Assembly (NCBI GenBank): GCA_020633075.1
Contig: JACKEI010000003.1
Coordinates: forward strand, 62,001-126,000
Origin: Sandaracinaceae bacterium
GTDB taxonomy: Bacteria > Myxococcota_A > Polyangia > Polyangiales > Houyiibacteriaceae
Direction of reading: 5' to 3'
Length of the DNA stretch: 64,000 nt
Part shown: positions 40,952-49,175 of the stretch, piece by piece
How the letters are laid out: each line of letters begins with the position of its first letter
How positions within the stretch are numbered: position 1 is the stretch's first letter
Program-made: the position numbers and the translations under genes
The notes under the pieces: generated by a model
Seen by the model: the letters and a program-made list of their open reading frames with translations, nothing else
Told to the model about the DNA's origin: nothing
Database searches by the model: none

Positions 40952-42847
40952 TCAGCGCAGCTGCTGGACGCTCAGCGTGTACGCGCCCACTTCGCCCGGA
41001 CGGAAGCTGGTGACCAGCACCTGCCACGTGCCGGTCTGGCTCACGTCCAGGTCGTACCCGGCGTCCGTCCCGGCCGCTTGGTTGCGGTCGTCGTTGTCGA
41101 TCTGCGCACCGCTGGGGGGCTTGATGATGAGGTACGTGTCGAACGCGCTCGAGCGCGCGTCGATGGCGTAGCGCTGTCCGGCCGTCCACTGGAAGTTGTA
41201 GCGGTCCACGAACTCGCCCGAGTTCAGCGTCGAGTCGCCCGCCGCCAGCGAGCCGCTCTGTACCTGCGCTGGGACGCCGGAGGGCACCGTCCCCCCGACC
41301 TGTCCGTTGGACACCAGCTGCACCTGGGTGGGCACGTTGGCCAGGACGTTGACGTTCTGCTGCGCCACGACCGCGCCCGCCTGGCTGATGGCGACCTGGT
41401 GCGCTCCCGCCAACACCGACACCTCGCGGCCGTGCTGTGCGTCGCCAACGGGCGTGCCGTCCACCAGGAGCTGCCCGCCCGCGATGTTGGTGATCAGGAT
41501 GATGCTGCCGGTCGCCCCCGTGGGCGGCGTGGGCGTGTCCGTGGTGCCGACCACCGGACTACCCACCTCGCCCCCACCGGCAACCGGCGGCACGTCGTCG
41601 GCCTCGGCGCGCTGCCCGAGCAGCACGTAGGCGCCGCCCGCGACGAGGCCCAGGAGGACCAGACCGACGCCCGCGCCCCCTACGACCCACGCCATGGTGT
41701 TGCTGCGCTGGGGCTGCGCGAAGGACTGCGCCTGGCCCGCGTAGCTGACCGGGCTGGCCGGCGTCGTCTGGGCCGGGCCCCCGCCCGTGGGTGCGGCTCC
41801 GAACGACCCAGGAGCGCCAAAGCCGCCCGAGCTCGACGAGGGAGAGCCGCCTCCTCCGCCACCGGGAGTCCCGAAGGGTGGCGGGGACGGGGCGGTCTCG
41901 GGCCCGCCGGGCGCCGTGGCGCTCATGGGGGTGGGCATGGGCGTGCCCCACGAGTTCGTCGGCGGCGCCATGGGCGGCGCCACCGCCGTCGCGGGCGCGC
42001 TCCCTCGCACCCTGCGCAGCTCCCCCAGCAGTGCGCCCGCGTCCTGCGGCCGCTCCACGGCCGTCTTCGCCAGGCAGCGATCCACCAGCGCCGCCAGCGC
42101 CGGCGGCGTGCTCGGCGCGACCTCGGCCAGCGGCGGGTGCGGGGCCGTGCACGCGTGCACCACGATGGCGCTCGCCGTCTCCCCGATGAAGGGCGTCCGG
42201 CCACTCAGCGCCTCGTACATCATCGCGCCCATGGCCCAGACGTCCGCAGCCGCGGTGACGCCGCGCGCGCTCATGGCCTGCTCGGGCGCCATGTAGTGCG
42301 GTGTCCCCATCGCGATCCCGGTCTGGGTCACGTTCTCGTTGCTCTTGTCCAGGTCGCGCGCGATGCCGAAGTCCAGCAGCTTCACCCGCAGGCTCCCGTC
42401 CCGCTGCTGCGCGAGGATGACGTTCTCCGGCTTCAGGTCCCGGTGCACGATGCCGTTACGGTGCGCGGCCGCGAGCGCCTCCAGCATCTCCTCGAAGACG
42501 TCCAGCACGGCCGCGCGGGTGTGCCCCCCACGGCCCAGCCAGTCGCGGAAGGTGTCCCCGGACAACAGCTCCATCGCCACGAACAGGCTGCCGTCGCTCG
42601 CGTCGTAGTCCGCGTCGTAGACCTCCACGATGCCGGGGTGGCCGATCTGCGCGGGCGCGCTGACCTCGCGCAGGAAGCGTTGGCGCGCGCCGGGGTCCTT
42701 CCCGATGTGCGGGAAGAGCACCTTCAGCGCCACCGACTTCTTGGTCATCCGGTGGCGCGCCTCGTAGACCACGCCCATGCCGCCACGTGCGATCTCGCGA
42801 ACCACCTCGTAGCGTCCACCGACGACCTCATGTTGCGCTTCCGTCAC
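40952..42847 (-). CDS. Ser/Thr protein kinase with PEGA and PPC extracellular domains
   Basis: A 631-residue Hanks-type kinase. The catalytic domain spans about 12-275, with glycine loop IARGGMGVVYEA, lysine in SVALKVLF, HRDLKPENV and DFGIARDL, and an APE-like MAPEQAMS. A proline/glycine linker (280-385) leads to one transmembrane helix (MAWVVGGAGVGLVLLGLVAG). Outside are a PEGA domain (about 445-515; GGQLLVDGTPVGDAQHG) and a C-terminal bacterial pre-peptidase-like domain (YNFQWTAGQRYAIDARSS, ending YTLSVQQLR). The sensor would detect an extracytoplasmic polymer or protein and phosphorylate internal targets. The PPC domain is rare on kinases. Confidence 0.9.
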   Translation of the reverse strand: MTEAQHEVVGGRYEVVREIARGGMGVVYEARHRMTKKSVALKVLFPHIGKDPGARQRFLREVSAPAQIGHPGIVEVYDADYDASDGSLFVAMELLSGDTFRDWLGRGGHTRAAVLDVFEEMLEALAAAHRNGIVHRDLKPENVILAQQRDGSLRVKLLDFGIARDLDKSNENVTQTGIAMGTPHYMAPEQAMSARGVTAAADVWAMGAMMYEALSGRTPFIGETASAIVVHACTAPHPPLAEVAPSTPPALAALVDRCLAKTAVERPQDAGALLGELRRVRGSAPATAVAPPMAPPTNSWGTPMPTPMSATAPGGPETAPSPPPFGTPGGGGGGSPSSSSGGFGAPGSFGAAPTGGGPAQTTPASPVSYAGQAQSFAQPQRSNTMAWVVGGAGVGLVLLGLVAGGAYVLLGQRAEADDVPPVAGGGEVGSPVVGTTDTPTPPTGATGSIILITNIAGGQLLVDGTPVGDAQHGREVSVLAGAHQVAISQAGAVVAQQNVNVLANVPTQVQLVSNGQVGGTVPSGVPAQVQSGSLAAGDSTLNSGEFVDRYNFQWTAGQRYAIDARSSAFDTYLIIKPPSGAQIDNDDRNQAAGTDAGYDLDVSQTGTWQVLVTSFRPGEVGAYTLSVQQLR

Positions 42848-42928
42848 GTCGGGCTCTCTCTATTCGCTCGGGTTGACCTCAGTCTACGTTCGCGGCGCGC
42901 ACCACCTGCCCTGACACGCCCGCGGGGC

Positions 42929-44200
42929 TCAGAGCTCGAAGTCGCCTTGCTCGAGGATCTCGGAGATACGGTACAGGAAGCCGTTGGCGTGCACACCGTC
43001 CACGATGCGGTGGTCGTAGGTCAGCGCCATGTACATGACCGGGTGGATGGCCATCAGGTCCTGGTCCTCGCGCTCCACCACGACGACGCGCTTCTTGATG
43101 GTCCCGAGCCGCAAGATGCCGACGTTGGGCTGGGAGATGATCGCGCCGCCCACCAGGTTGCCCTTGAGGCCCGGGTTGGTCACCGAGAAGGTCTTCCCGG
43201 AGAGGTCGTCCGGTGTGAGCTTGCCGTCGCGGGCGCGGACGGCGATGTCGGTCACGGCGCGGGCGAGGCCCCGCACGGTGAGCTCGTCCGCGTTGCGAAT
43301 GACCGGCACCACCAGGCCGTCGGGGGTGTCCACGGCGATGCCCAGGTTCACGTCGCGCAGCTTGACGTACGCGTCGTCCAGCACGCGCGCGTTGAGCTCC
43401 GGGAACTCGCGCAGGGCGCGGGCCGTGGCTGCCAGCGTGAAGGCCAAGTAGGTGAGGCTGACGCCTTCCTTCTTGTACTGGACCTTGAACTTCTCGCGCA
43501 GGCGCGCCGTCGCGTCCAAGTCGCACTCGGCGAAGGTGACCACCTCGGGGGAGGTCTGCTTCGAGTAGACCATGTGGTCCGCGATGATGCGGCGGCGACG
43601 CGAGAAGGGGATGACCTCGTCTCCCGGCGCAGGCCGATAAGCGGGCACCTTGAACGCGCTGGGGCGTGCGCCGGCCAGGCTGGTGGCGGCGGCGAGCGGG
43701 CTCTCTGCGCGCGGGGCGGGCGGCGCGATGGCCGGGGCCGAGGCGGGCGCAGCGGCCTCCGCGCTCTTCGCGCGCACGTCGTCGGCCGTGATGCGGCCGG
43801 AGGGGCCGCTGCCGGTCACGTTCACGAGATCCACTCCGCTCTCCCGCGCGAGCTTGCGCACCGAAGGCGAGGAGGGCCCCGGCCCCGTCTTGTCGGGGGC
43901 TGCCTCGGGCGCGGGCGCTTCGGCTGCCGGGGCGGCCTTCGGGGCGCTGGCGCCGGCCTTGGCGCCCGCCTCGATCTCGCACAGCACCGCGCCGACCGCG
44001 ACGACCTCGTCCACGCCGGCCAGGATCTTGCGGATGACGCCGTCCACGGGCGAAGGAACCTCGCTGTCCGCCTTGTCGGTCAGGATCTCGACAATGGGCT
44101 GGTCCTTCGTGACTGCGTCGCCCTCCGACACCAGCCACTTACCGACCGTGCCTTCGACAACGCTCTCGCCGAGTTGCGGCATGCTCACCTTGGTGGTCAC
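42929..44200 (-). CDS. 2-Oxoacid dehydrogenase E2 (dihydrolipoamide acyltransferase)
   Basis: A 423-residue protein from GTG 44200; the ATG far upstream gives a non-family leader. It has one lipoyl domain with lysine 43 in LTDKADSEV, an alanine/proline linker, a peripheral-subunit-binding domain (VRKLARESGVDLVNVTGSGP) and the catalytic acyltransferase core with DHRIVDG (histidine and aspartate) near the end. It could transfer succinyl, acetyl or branched-chain acyl groups to CoA. The sequence does not decide between SucB, PdhC and BkdB, and no E1 or E3 gene is adjacent. The complex is cytoplasmic. Confidence 0.9.
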   Translation of the reverse strand: MTTKVSMPQLGESVVEGTVGKWLVSEGDAVTKDQPIVEILTDKADSEVPSPVDGVIRKILAGVDEVVAVGAVLCEIEAGAKAGASAPKAAPAAEAPAPEAAPDKTGPGPSSPSVRKLARESGVDLVNVTGSGPSGRITADDVRAKSAEAAAPASAPAIAPPAPRAESPLAAATSLAGARPSAFKVPAYRPAPGDEVIPFSRRRRIIADHMVYSKQTSPEVVTFAECDLDATARLREKFKVQYKKEGVSLTYLAFTLAATARALREFPELNARVLDDAYVKLRDVNLGIAVDTPDGLVVPVIRNADELTVRGLARAVTDIAVRARDGKLTPDDLSGKTFSVTNPGLKGNLVGGAIISQPNVGILRLGTIKKRVVVVEREDQDLMAIHPVMYMALTYDHRIVDGVHANGFLYRISEILEQGDFEL

Positions 44201-44416
44201 GTCTCGTCTCTCATTCCCAGGGGGTTTCTCACGGCGCGCAGGGCGCGCGCTTTGGCGGGCACGATAGTACAAACCTGGCTCCCCGGTAAGGCATTCTCGT
44301 GTAGTTCCAGAAGACTCCCGCAAGCGGTCTGCATGGCCCCCGAGGCCGCTTGGTCCCGGAGGGGTCACCAGCCGGCGGGTCTTGCGGCGACCTCCGCCTC
44401 GCGACAGGCTCAGCGG

Positions 44417-44632
44417 GTGACCGACGAGCTCGCCGCCGACCTCAAGCGCCGTGACCCTGGCTTCATCTTGCGGCTGCTGTTGCGTCTGGGCGTGCTCGTC
44501 CTGGTGGTGGTCTGGGGTGTCAACGCCCTCGGCGAGAACCGTGTGGGCGCCTGCGTGGCGGACGGCTTCCGAGCCGTCACGGGGGAGCCCGCGCCTCGAG
44601 CCGCGCCCCCGGGCCCGACCACGGCCCGGTGA
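44417..44632 (+). CDS. Small single-pass membrane protein
   Basis: This 71-residue frame starts at GTG 44417 and encodes a charged N-terminus (TDELAADLKRRDPGF), one strong transmembrane segment (LRLLLRLGVLVLVVVWGVNAL) and a proline-rich end. Hydrophobicity and position, 45 bases before the TerB-like gene in the same direction, support a real gene. The start is not well marked. The family is unknown. Confidence 0.5.
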   Translation: MTDELAADLKRRDPGFILRLLLRLGVLVLVVVWGVNALGENRVGACVADGFRAVTGEPAPRAAPPGPTTAR

Positions 44633-44677
44633 CGAAAAAGAGCGCGACGGCTCCGCGCGGTGAGGTATTGTCGCGCC

Positions 44678-45007
44678 ATGGGCCTAGATAAACTCGACCG
44701 CGAAGAGCGCCTCCGTCTCATGAAGTTCGTCTGCTCCTTCGCTTGGGCCGACCTCGAAGTACAGGACGAGGAGCGCGACTTCGTGCGCCGCCTGGTGAAG
44801 AAGCTGAAGCTGGACGACACCGACCGCGGCATGGTGGAGGAGTGGCTGGAAGTCCCCCCCCGCGCGGAAGAGGTGGACCCGGCCGACATCCCCTCCGAGC
44901 ATCGGCAGCTCTTCCTGGACGCGGTGCGCGCCATGATCGTCGCAGACGGTCGGGTTGACCAGGACGAAGCCGAGAACCTGGTGCTGCTCGAAGCCCTGCT
45001 CGGGTGA
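44678..45007 (+). CDS. TerB-like helical protein
   Basis: The 109-residue helical protein resembles the TerB/co-chaperone DjlA N-terminal fold. It has two similar halves, FVCSFAWADLEVQDEERDFV and AVRAMIVADGRVDQDEAENL, each with the acidic AxxDGxxxxxE metal-binding-like pattern. TerB domains are found in tellurite-resistance and stress systems, but here no ter genes accompany it, so its function is open. TATTGT stands six bases before the ATG without a ribosome site. Confidence 0.75.
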   Translation: MGLDKLDREERLRLMKFVCSFAWADLEVQDEERDFVRRLVKKLKLDDTDRGMVEEWLEVPPRAEEVDPADIPSEHRQLFLDAVRAMIVADGRVDQDEAENLVLLEALLG

Positions 45008-45042
45008 GGACGAGCTCTGGCGCGGGCGCGCCGGGGGGCACT

Positions 45043-45411
45043 CATCGGAAGTTGGACGGCCGATTGAATTTGGGCCGTCGGGTTGAGGGTTGAGCAGGCT
45101 GAGCACCCATCAGAAGTTGGAAACCCGCTTGATTTTGGGCACCCCGGGTTAAAACCCGGGGCAGCAGACTAGGTGATCGTGCACATCAAGTCCCCCCCTG
45201 CGGGGGTGGACTACGTGGTGGGTAGGCGGGCGTCGTTCTCCATGAGGTACTCGGACACTGGGGCCTTCGGCCGGGTTCAATCCGAGGCCTCACCAGCTTT
45301 CTACCGCGCAGTCCGCCCCCCGCAGGGGGGTGGACTTATCCACGACACGCGGCCTAGTTTGCTGCCCCGGGCTTAAGCCCGGGGTGCCAAATTGTGCTTA
45401 TTTCAAGCGAA
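45043..45411. repeat. Composite inverted-repeat element (MITE-like)
   Basis: The only long gene-free stretch (45008-45475) contains a structured repeat. The arms 45137-45222 and 45309-45390 are imperfect inverted copies. Each has a hairpin: CCCCGGGTTAAAACCCGGGG at 45142-45161 and CCCCGGGCTTAAGCCCGGGG at 45365-45384. Inner GTCC...GCGGGGGTGGAC blocks lie near 45190-45211 and 45311-45335. Before it, CATCGGAAGTTGGA (45043) recurs as CATCAGAAGTTGGA (45108), each followed by a related TTGATTTTGGGC block. No protein is encoded. It may be a non-autonomous mobile element, or a REP-type structure that ends transcription of the upstream gene. Confidence 0.7.
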
Positions 45412-45475
45412 ATTGTGAGATGCGGCGAGTGGACGGAGGCGGGCCGGGGGGCCGTCACACCCCGGGGACGGCGCG

Positions 45476-46114
45476 TCAGAACACGGTGAGTGAGAGCATG
45501 CCCCCGCCACGCAGCGGCGCCGCGCCGAACAGCAGGCCACGGCCGCTGTCCGTGTAGTAGACCAGCTCGCGCCGGCGCGCGGCCAGGCCCGCGATGAACA
45601 GGGTCAGGCCCGCGCTCTGAGCCAGGACCGAGAAGGCGGCGGCGCGGCGCCCCCCGGGCGTGTTGGCCACCAGGAAGCCGCCGACGATGGGCACCCAGGG
45701 CTGCCCGTTGTTGGACGTTCCGTCCCGCAGCGCCAGGGTCAGCGAGCCGACGCCGGCCGTGACGAAGTAGCTCGCCGCGAAGATCGCGAGCCCTGGGATC
45801 CAGAGGCCCTTGCGCGACCGTGAGCGCACGTAGCCCCCCTCGGGGATGGGCATTCCGTCGTCGTAGGGCACCACGACCCGCCTGGGGGTGGCCGACACGG
45901 GCTGCGTGGGCGGACCCTGGTACGGCTGCTCATACACGTCGACGGTATAGACCTGCTGCGGAGGTGCGTAGGGCTGCGGCTCGGCCGCGCCGTATGCGCC
46001 CGGTGGGTCCTCCGCTGGCGCTTGTTGCGCGAGCGCGCCCGAAGCGCCGCCGAGCACGCCCACCAGCCCAACAGACAACACGAAAAGCGAGCGAGTTCGG
46101 TGATTCGAGTTCAT
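45476..46114 (-). CDS. Exported membrane-associated protein, unknown
   Basis: The protein has 212 residues from the ATG at 46114. A signal peptide (about 8-30, ending GALAQ) is followed by a proline/glutamine/tyrosine-rich segment (YGAAEPQPYAPPQQVYTVDV). Then come two to three hydrophobic segments (GLWIPGLAIFAASYFVTAGV, AAAFSVLAQSAGLTLFIAGL) separated by a loop. The end, GGGMLSLTVF, is barrel-like. A myxobacterial envelope protein of unknown role. Confidence 0.6.
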   Translation of the reverse strand: MNSNHRTRSLFVLSVGLVGVLGGASGALAQQAPAEDPPGAYGAAEPQPYAPPQQVYTVDVYEQPYQGPPTQPVSATPRRVVVPYDDGMPIPEGGYVRSRSRKGLWIPGLAIFAASYFVTAGVGSLTLALRDGTSNNGQPWVPIVGGFLVANTPGGRRAAAFSVLAQSAGLTLFIAGLAARRRELVYYTDSGRGLLFGAAPLRGGGMLSLTVF

Positions 46115-46224
46115 GGCGTTCCAGTCCGTGCAGAATCCACGCCAGCGGAGGCGCACGACGGGTTCCAGGTCCAGGTCAGCCCCCGCCGACCTGATGTGAC
46201 GCTAGCACCCGCGCGGGTGACTGT

Positions 46225-47295
46225 TCAACCGTCGTGACGGCTCAGCAGCTCGGCCTGGTGGTGACTGCGCAGCGCCTGGAACACGTCGCCCAGCTCTCCG
46301 GCCACCACGCGATCCAGGTTGTGCAGCGTCAGCCCGATACGGTGGTCCGTGACCCGGTTCTGAGGGTAGTTGTACGTGCGGATCTTCTCGGAGCGGTCTC
46401 CGCTGCCCACCATCGCGCGTCGCTCGGCGCCGATCTCGGCCGCCTGCTTGTCCTGCTCCATCTGCAGCAGCTTCATGCGCAGGAGCTGCAGGGCCTTGGC
46501 CTTGTTCTGGTGCTGGCTGCGCTCGTTGTCCGCGCGGATCATGATGCCCGTGGGCAAGTGCTTCACGATGACGGCGCTGTGCGTGGTGTTGACGTGCTGC
46601 CCTCCGGGCCCACCCGCGAGCGTGGCGCTGATGTCCAGGTCCTTCGGGTCGATGTGCACGTCCTCGATGGCCTCGGACTCCGGCATGACGACCACCGTGG
46701 CCGTAGACGTGTGGATGCGCCCCTGGCTCTCGGTCGCGGGCACGCGCTGCACGCGGTGCACGCCCCCCTCGAAGCGCATGACCGAGTACACACGGTCTCC
46801 GCTGAGCGTGGCGACCACTTCCTTCAGTCCCCCCGCGCTCGCCTCGCTCTTGCTGATGAGCTCCACCTTCCAGCCCACGGTCTCCGCGTAGCGGCTGTAC
46901 ATGCGGAACAGGTCCGCCGCCCACAGGGCCGCCTCCTCGCCGCCCGCGCCCGCCCGGATCTCCAGCACGGTGTCGCTGAGGTCGTCCGGGTCCTTGGGCA
47001 GCAGCGCCACGTTGAGCGCCGCCTCCAGCCGCTCGCGCTCCGCCTCGAGCTCCGGGATCTCCAGCTCTGCGAGCTCGCGCAGGTCGGCGTCGTTCAGCGC
47101 CTCGCGGTGCCCTTGCAGGTCCGTGACCACTTGCTGGTACCGCTGATAGAGGGTCACGACCTCTTGCAGGTCGCTGCGCTCACGAGTCAGGCGCGTCAGG
47201 CGCTTGCTGTCGGCCAGCACGTCGGGCTGACACAGGATCTCTTCGGTGTCGCGATAGCGCGCGGTGAGCGCCTCGAGCTTGTCGATGGGCAGCAT
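46225..47295 (-). CDS. prfA: Peptide chain release factor 1
   Basis: A 356-residue class I release factor. The GGQ motif (AGGPGGQHVNTTHSAV, about 225-240) triggers peptidyl-tRNA hydrolysis. The stop-codon reading motif is PAT (VHRVQRVPATESQGR), so it recognises UAA and UAG. The glutamine of GGQ is normally methylated by PrmC, which is not in the window. It follows the DUF1385 gene by three bases, forming a two-gene operon. Confidence 0.95.
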   Translation of the reverse strand: MLPIDKLEALTARYRDTEEILCQPDVLADSKRLTRLTRERSDLQEVVTLYQRYQQVVTDLQGHREALNDADLRELAELEIPELEAERERLEAALNVALLPKDPDDLSDTVLEIRAGAGGEEAALWAADLFRMYSRYAETVGWKVELISKSEASAGGLKEVVATLSGDRVYSVMRFEGGVHRVQRVPATESQGRIHTSTATVVVMPESEAIEDVHIDPKDLDISATLAGGPGGQHVNTTHSAVIVKHLPTGIMIRADNERSQHQNKAKALQLLRMKLLQMEQDKQAAEIGAERRAMVGSGDRSEKIRTYNYPQNRVTDHRIGLTLHNLDRVVAGELGDVFQALRSHHQAELLSRHDG

Positions 47296-47298
47296 GAC

Positions 47299-48303
47299 TC
47301 AGACGGCGCTTCGTAGCGCGGGGAGGGCCTGCGTGAAGCCCTCGAACGAGGGGAACACCAGCACCGCGTCGTCCGCAGGAGCGTTGCCGCTCTGCTCGCC
47401 GCGCCAGGCCGCCGCTTGCAGCGCGGTGATGGCCACTTCGATCTGCTCGTCGTTGGGCTCGCGGGTGGTGATCTTCTGGAACAGGAAGCCCGGTAACAGG
47501 AACACGCGCAGCGGCCCCGTGGTGCAGAAGCGCGCGCTCAGGCGCTGCAGCTCGAAGCTGAGCGCGGAGATGAACGGCAGGAGCGCGATGCGCAGCGCGA
47601 GCACCGACAGGTTGCCGGTCAAGCCCTGCGCGTTGGGGAGCACGAGGGGTGCAGCCACCGAACCCGCCACGATGGACACCAGGATGACCACCACCAAGAA
47701 GGTGGTGCCGCAGCGCGGGTGGAGCGTGGTCTGCGCGCGTACGTTCTCGACCGTGAGCGGGAGCCCCCGTTCGTACGCGTGGATCGTTTTGTGCTCGGCC
47801 CCGTGGTACTCGAAGGTGCGGCGGATCTCGGCGACGCGGCTGATGAGCCCGAGGTACGCGCAGAAGATCAGCAGCTTGAAGCCGCCGATGATCCAGTGAT
47901 AGCGCGCGTCGGTCAGGCCCAGGTCCAGACCGAAGAGGCGGCCCGTGCCGGAGGCCAGCAGCTGCGGCAGCGCCACGAAGAGCCCGATGGCGAAGAGCAC
48001 GGCGATGATCATGGTGCCCTTGCCCTCGGCACCCTGGGACGCGCGCTCCTCCTCGGTCATTTGCTGCTCCGCCGAGAACTGCAGCGCGCCGAAGCCGATG
48101 CGCATGGACTCCACCAGCGCCGCGACGCCTCGGAAGCCCGGCCACTTCCACGGCTTGTGGTCGAAGCGCGACGTCATGGGGCCTTCGCGCACGACGAGCG
48201 CGCCGTCGGGCCGGCGGACGGCTACGGACATGCAGCCGGGGGCCCGCATCATCACGCCTTCGATCACGGCTTGGCCGCCGATATAGGGTTTTGGGTCGCT
48301 CAT
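47299..48303 (-). CDS. DUF1385 membrane protein
   Basis: A 334-residue protein typical of DUF1385: it opens with YIGGQAVIEGVMMRAPGCM, followed by RPDGALVVREGPM and several transmembrane helices (about 95-290), including EYHGAEHKTIHAYERGLPL with conserved histidines and glutamates and HPRCGTTFLVVVI. The conserved H/E set suggests a metal site at the membrane. The gene is regularly next to prfA/prmC in many bacteria, as here, but its function is unknown. TATAGT lies nine bases before the ATG. Confidence 0.85.
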   Translation of the reverse strand: MSDPKPYIGGQAVIEGVMMRAPGCMSVAVRRPDGALVVREGPMTSRFDHKPWKWPGFRGVAALVESMRIGFGALQFSAEQQMTEEERASQGAEGKGTMIIAVLFAIGLFVALPQLLASGTGRLFGLDLGLTDARYHWIIGGFKLLIFCAYLGLISRVAEIRRTFEYHGAEHKTIHAYERGLPLTVENVRAQTTLHPRCGTTFLVVVILVSIVAGSVAAPLVLPNAQGLTGNLSVLALRIALLPFISALSFELQRLSARFCTTGPLRVFLLPGFLFQKITTREPNDEQIEVAITALQAAAWRGEQSGNAPADDAVLVFPSFEGFTQALPALRSAV

Positions 48304-48397
48304 GGGGCGCTCACTATAGCTGTGAAGGGGGTGACTTCGAGGCGAATGCGTGGCAATTTCATCGGCCCCCAGAACTGCTCACCCCTCAGGTGCCCTC

Positions 48398-49153
48398 ATG
48401 TCCACCGTGGATTCTTCGCCCAACGCCAACGCTGGTGTCCCCTCTGCTACCGCCACGGCCACCCCCGCCGTGGGCGGCTTGCTGGTCCCGGCTTGGTTGG
48501 CCGTCATCGTGTTCCTGGTGGGGGCCACGGCCGCTCACATCTACCTGCACTACGCCACGCACGGCGTCGTCAACGTCCACCACGTCGTGCTCGCGTTCTT
48601 CTTGGTGCTCAACGTCCTCATCAACTTCTGGGAGCTCGGGCTGTTCGCCTGCGGCGACCAGATCCACGACGAGTACGAGGCCACCAAGGTGTCGTACAAG
48701 GGGCGTGAGGGGGACCGGGTCAACGAGGTCTTCGCCAAGCGCATCCCGTTCTTCAAGCTGCTCTCGTTCAGGCAGTGGACGCTGATCTGGTCCAGCTACG
48801 CGCTGTACGATCCGGGCTACGCGCAGCGCCACTCGTTCGGCTTCAACATCGACGTCGGCAACGGCTTCTCCACCATCATCCCGGCGACCCTGTTCGCCTT
48901 CGGGATGACGTATGACGTGGTGTCTCCCCAGATTCTGGGCATCGTCGGTGTCGCGATGTTCTGGCAGATGTTCTACGGGACCGTGGTGTACTTCTTTCAG
49001 TTCTTCCACTCCGGCCGGCACCATGGTCACAGCAAGGGCTCCATCTGGCTCTTCGTGGGCGCGAGCAACGGCATGTGGTTCATCTTTCCCATTTGGGGCA
49101 TCGCCGTCTCGGTCTGGATGATCCTCAACAACTCCATGGCCATTCTGCATTGA
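48398..49153 (+). CDS. Polytopic membrane protein, unknown
   Basis: This 251-residue protein has about six transmembrane segments, such as LLVPAWLAVIVFLVGATAAH, VLAFFLVLNVLINFWELGLF and GIVGVAMFWQMFYGTVVYFF. The N-terminal 25 residues are Ser/Ala/Thr-rich. Conserved-looking polar features are HYATHGVVNVHH, LFACGDQIHDEYE and FHSGRHHGHSKG, which group histidines near membrane faces. The shape recalls emopamil-binding-protein-like sterol isomerases, but that is only an impression. It is followed 22 bases later by the large TPR protein. Confidence 0.6.
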   Translation: MSTVDSSPNANAGVPSATATATPAVGGLLVPAWLAVIVFLVGATAAHIYLHYATHGVVNVHHVVLAFFLVLNVLINFWELGLFACGDQIHDEYEATKVSYKGREGDRVNEVFAKRIPFFKLLSFRQWTLIWSSYALYDPGYAQRHSFGFNIDVGNGFSTIIPATLFAFGMTYDVVSPQILGIVGVAMFWQMFYGTVVYFFQFFHSGRHHGHSKGSIWLFVGASNGMWFIFPIWGIAVSVWMILNNSMAILH

Positions 49154-49175
49154 TCCACGCACCCGAGAGCCACCC

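Noticed and set aside
41078..44632. A very long open frame (over 1100 codons) on the plus strand across the kinase and E2 genes
   Set aside because: It is the antisense shadow of high-GC genes on the minus strand. It has no family features and only its last 71 codons (44417-44632) look like a real protein.
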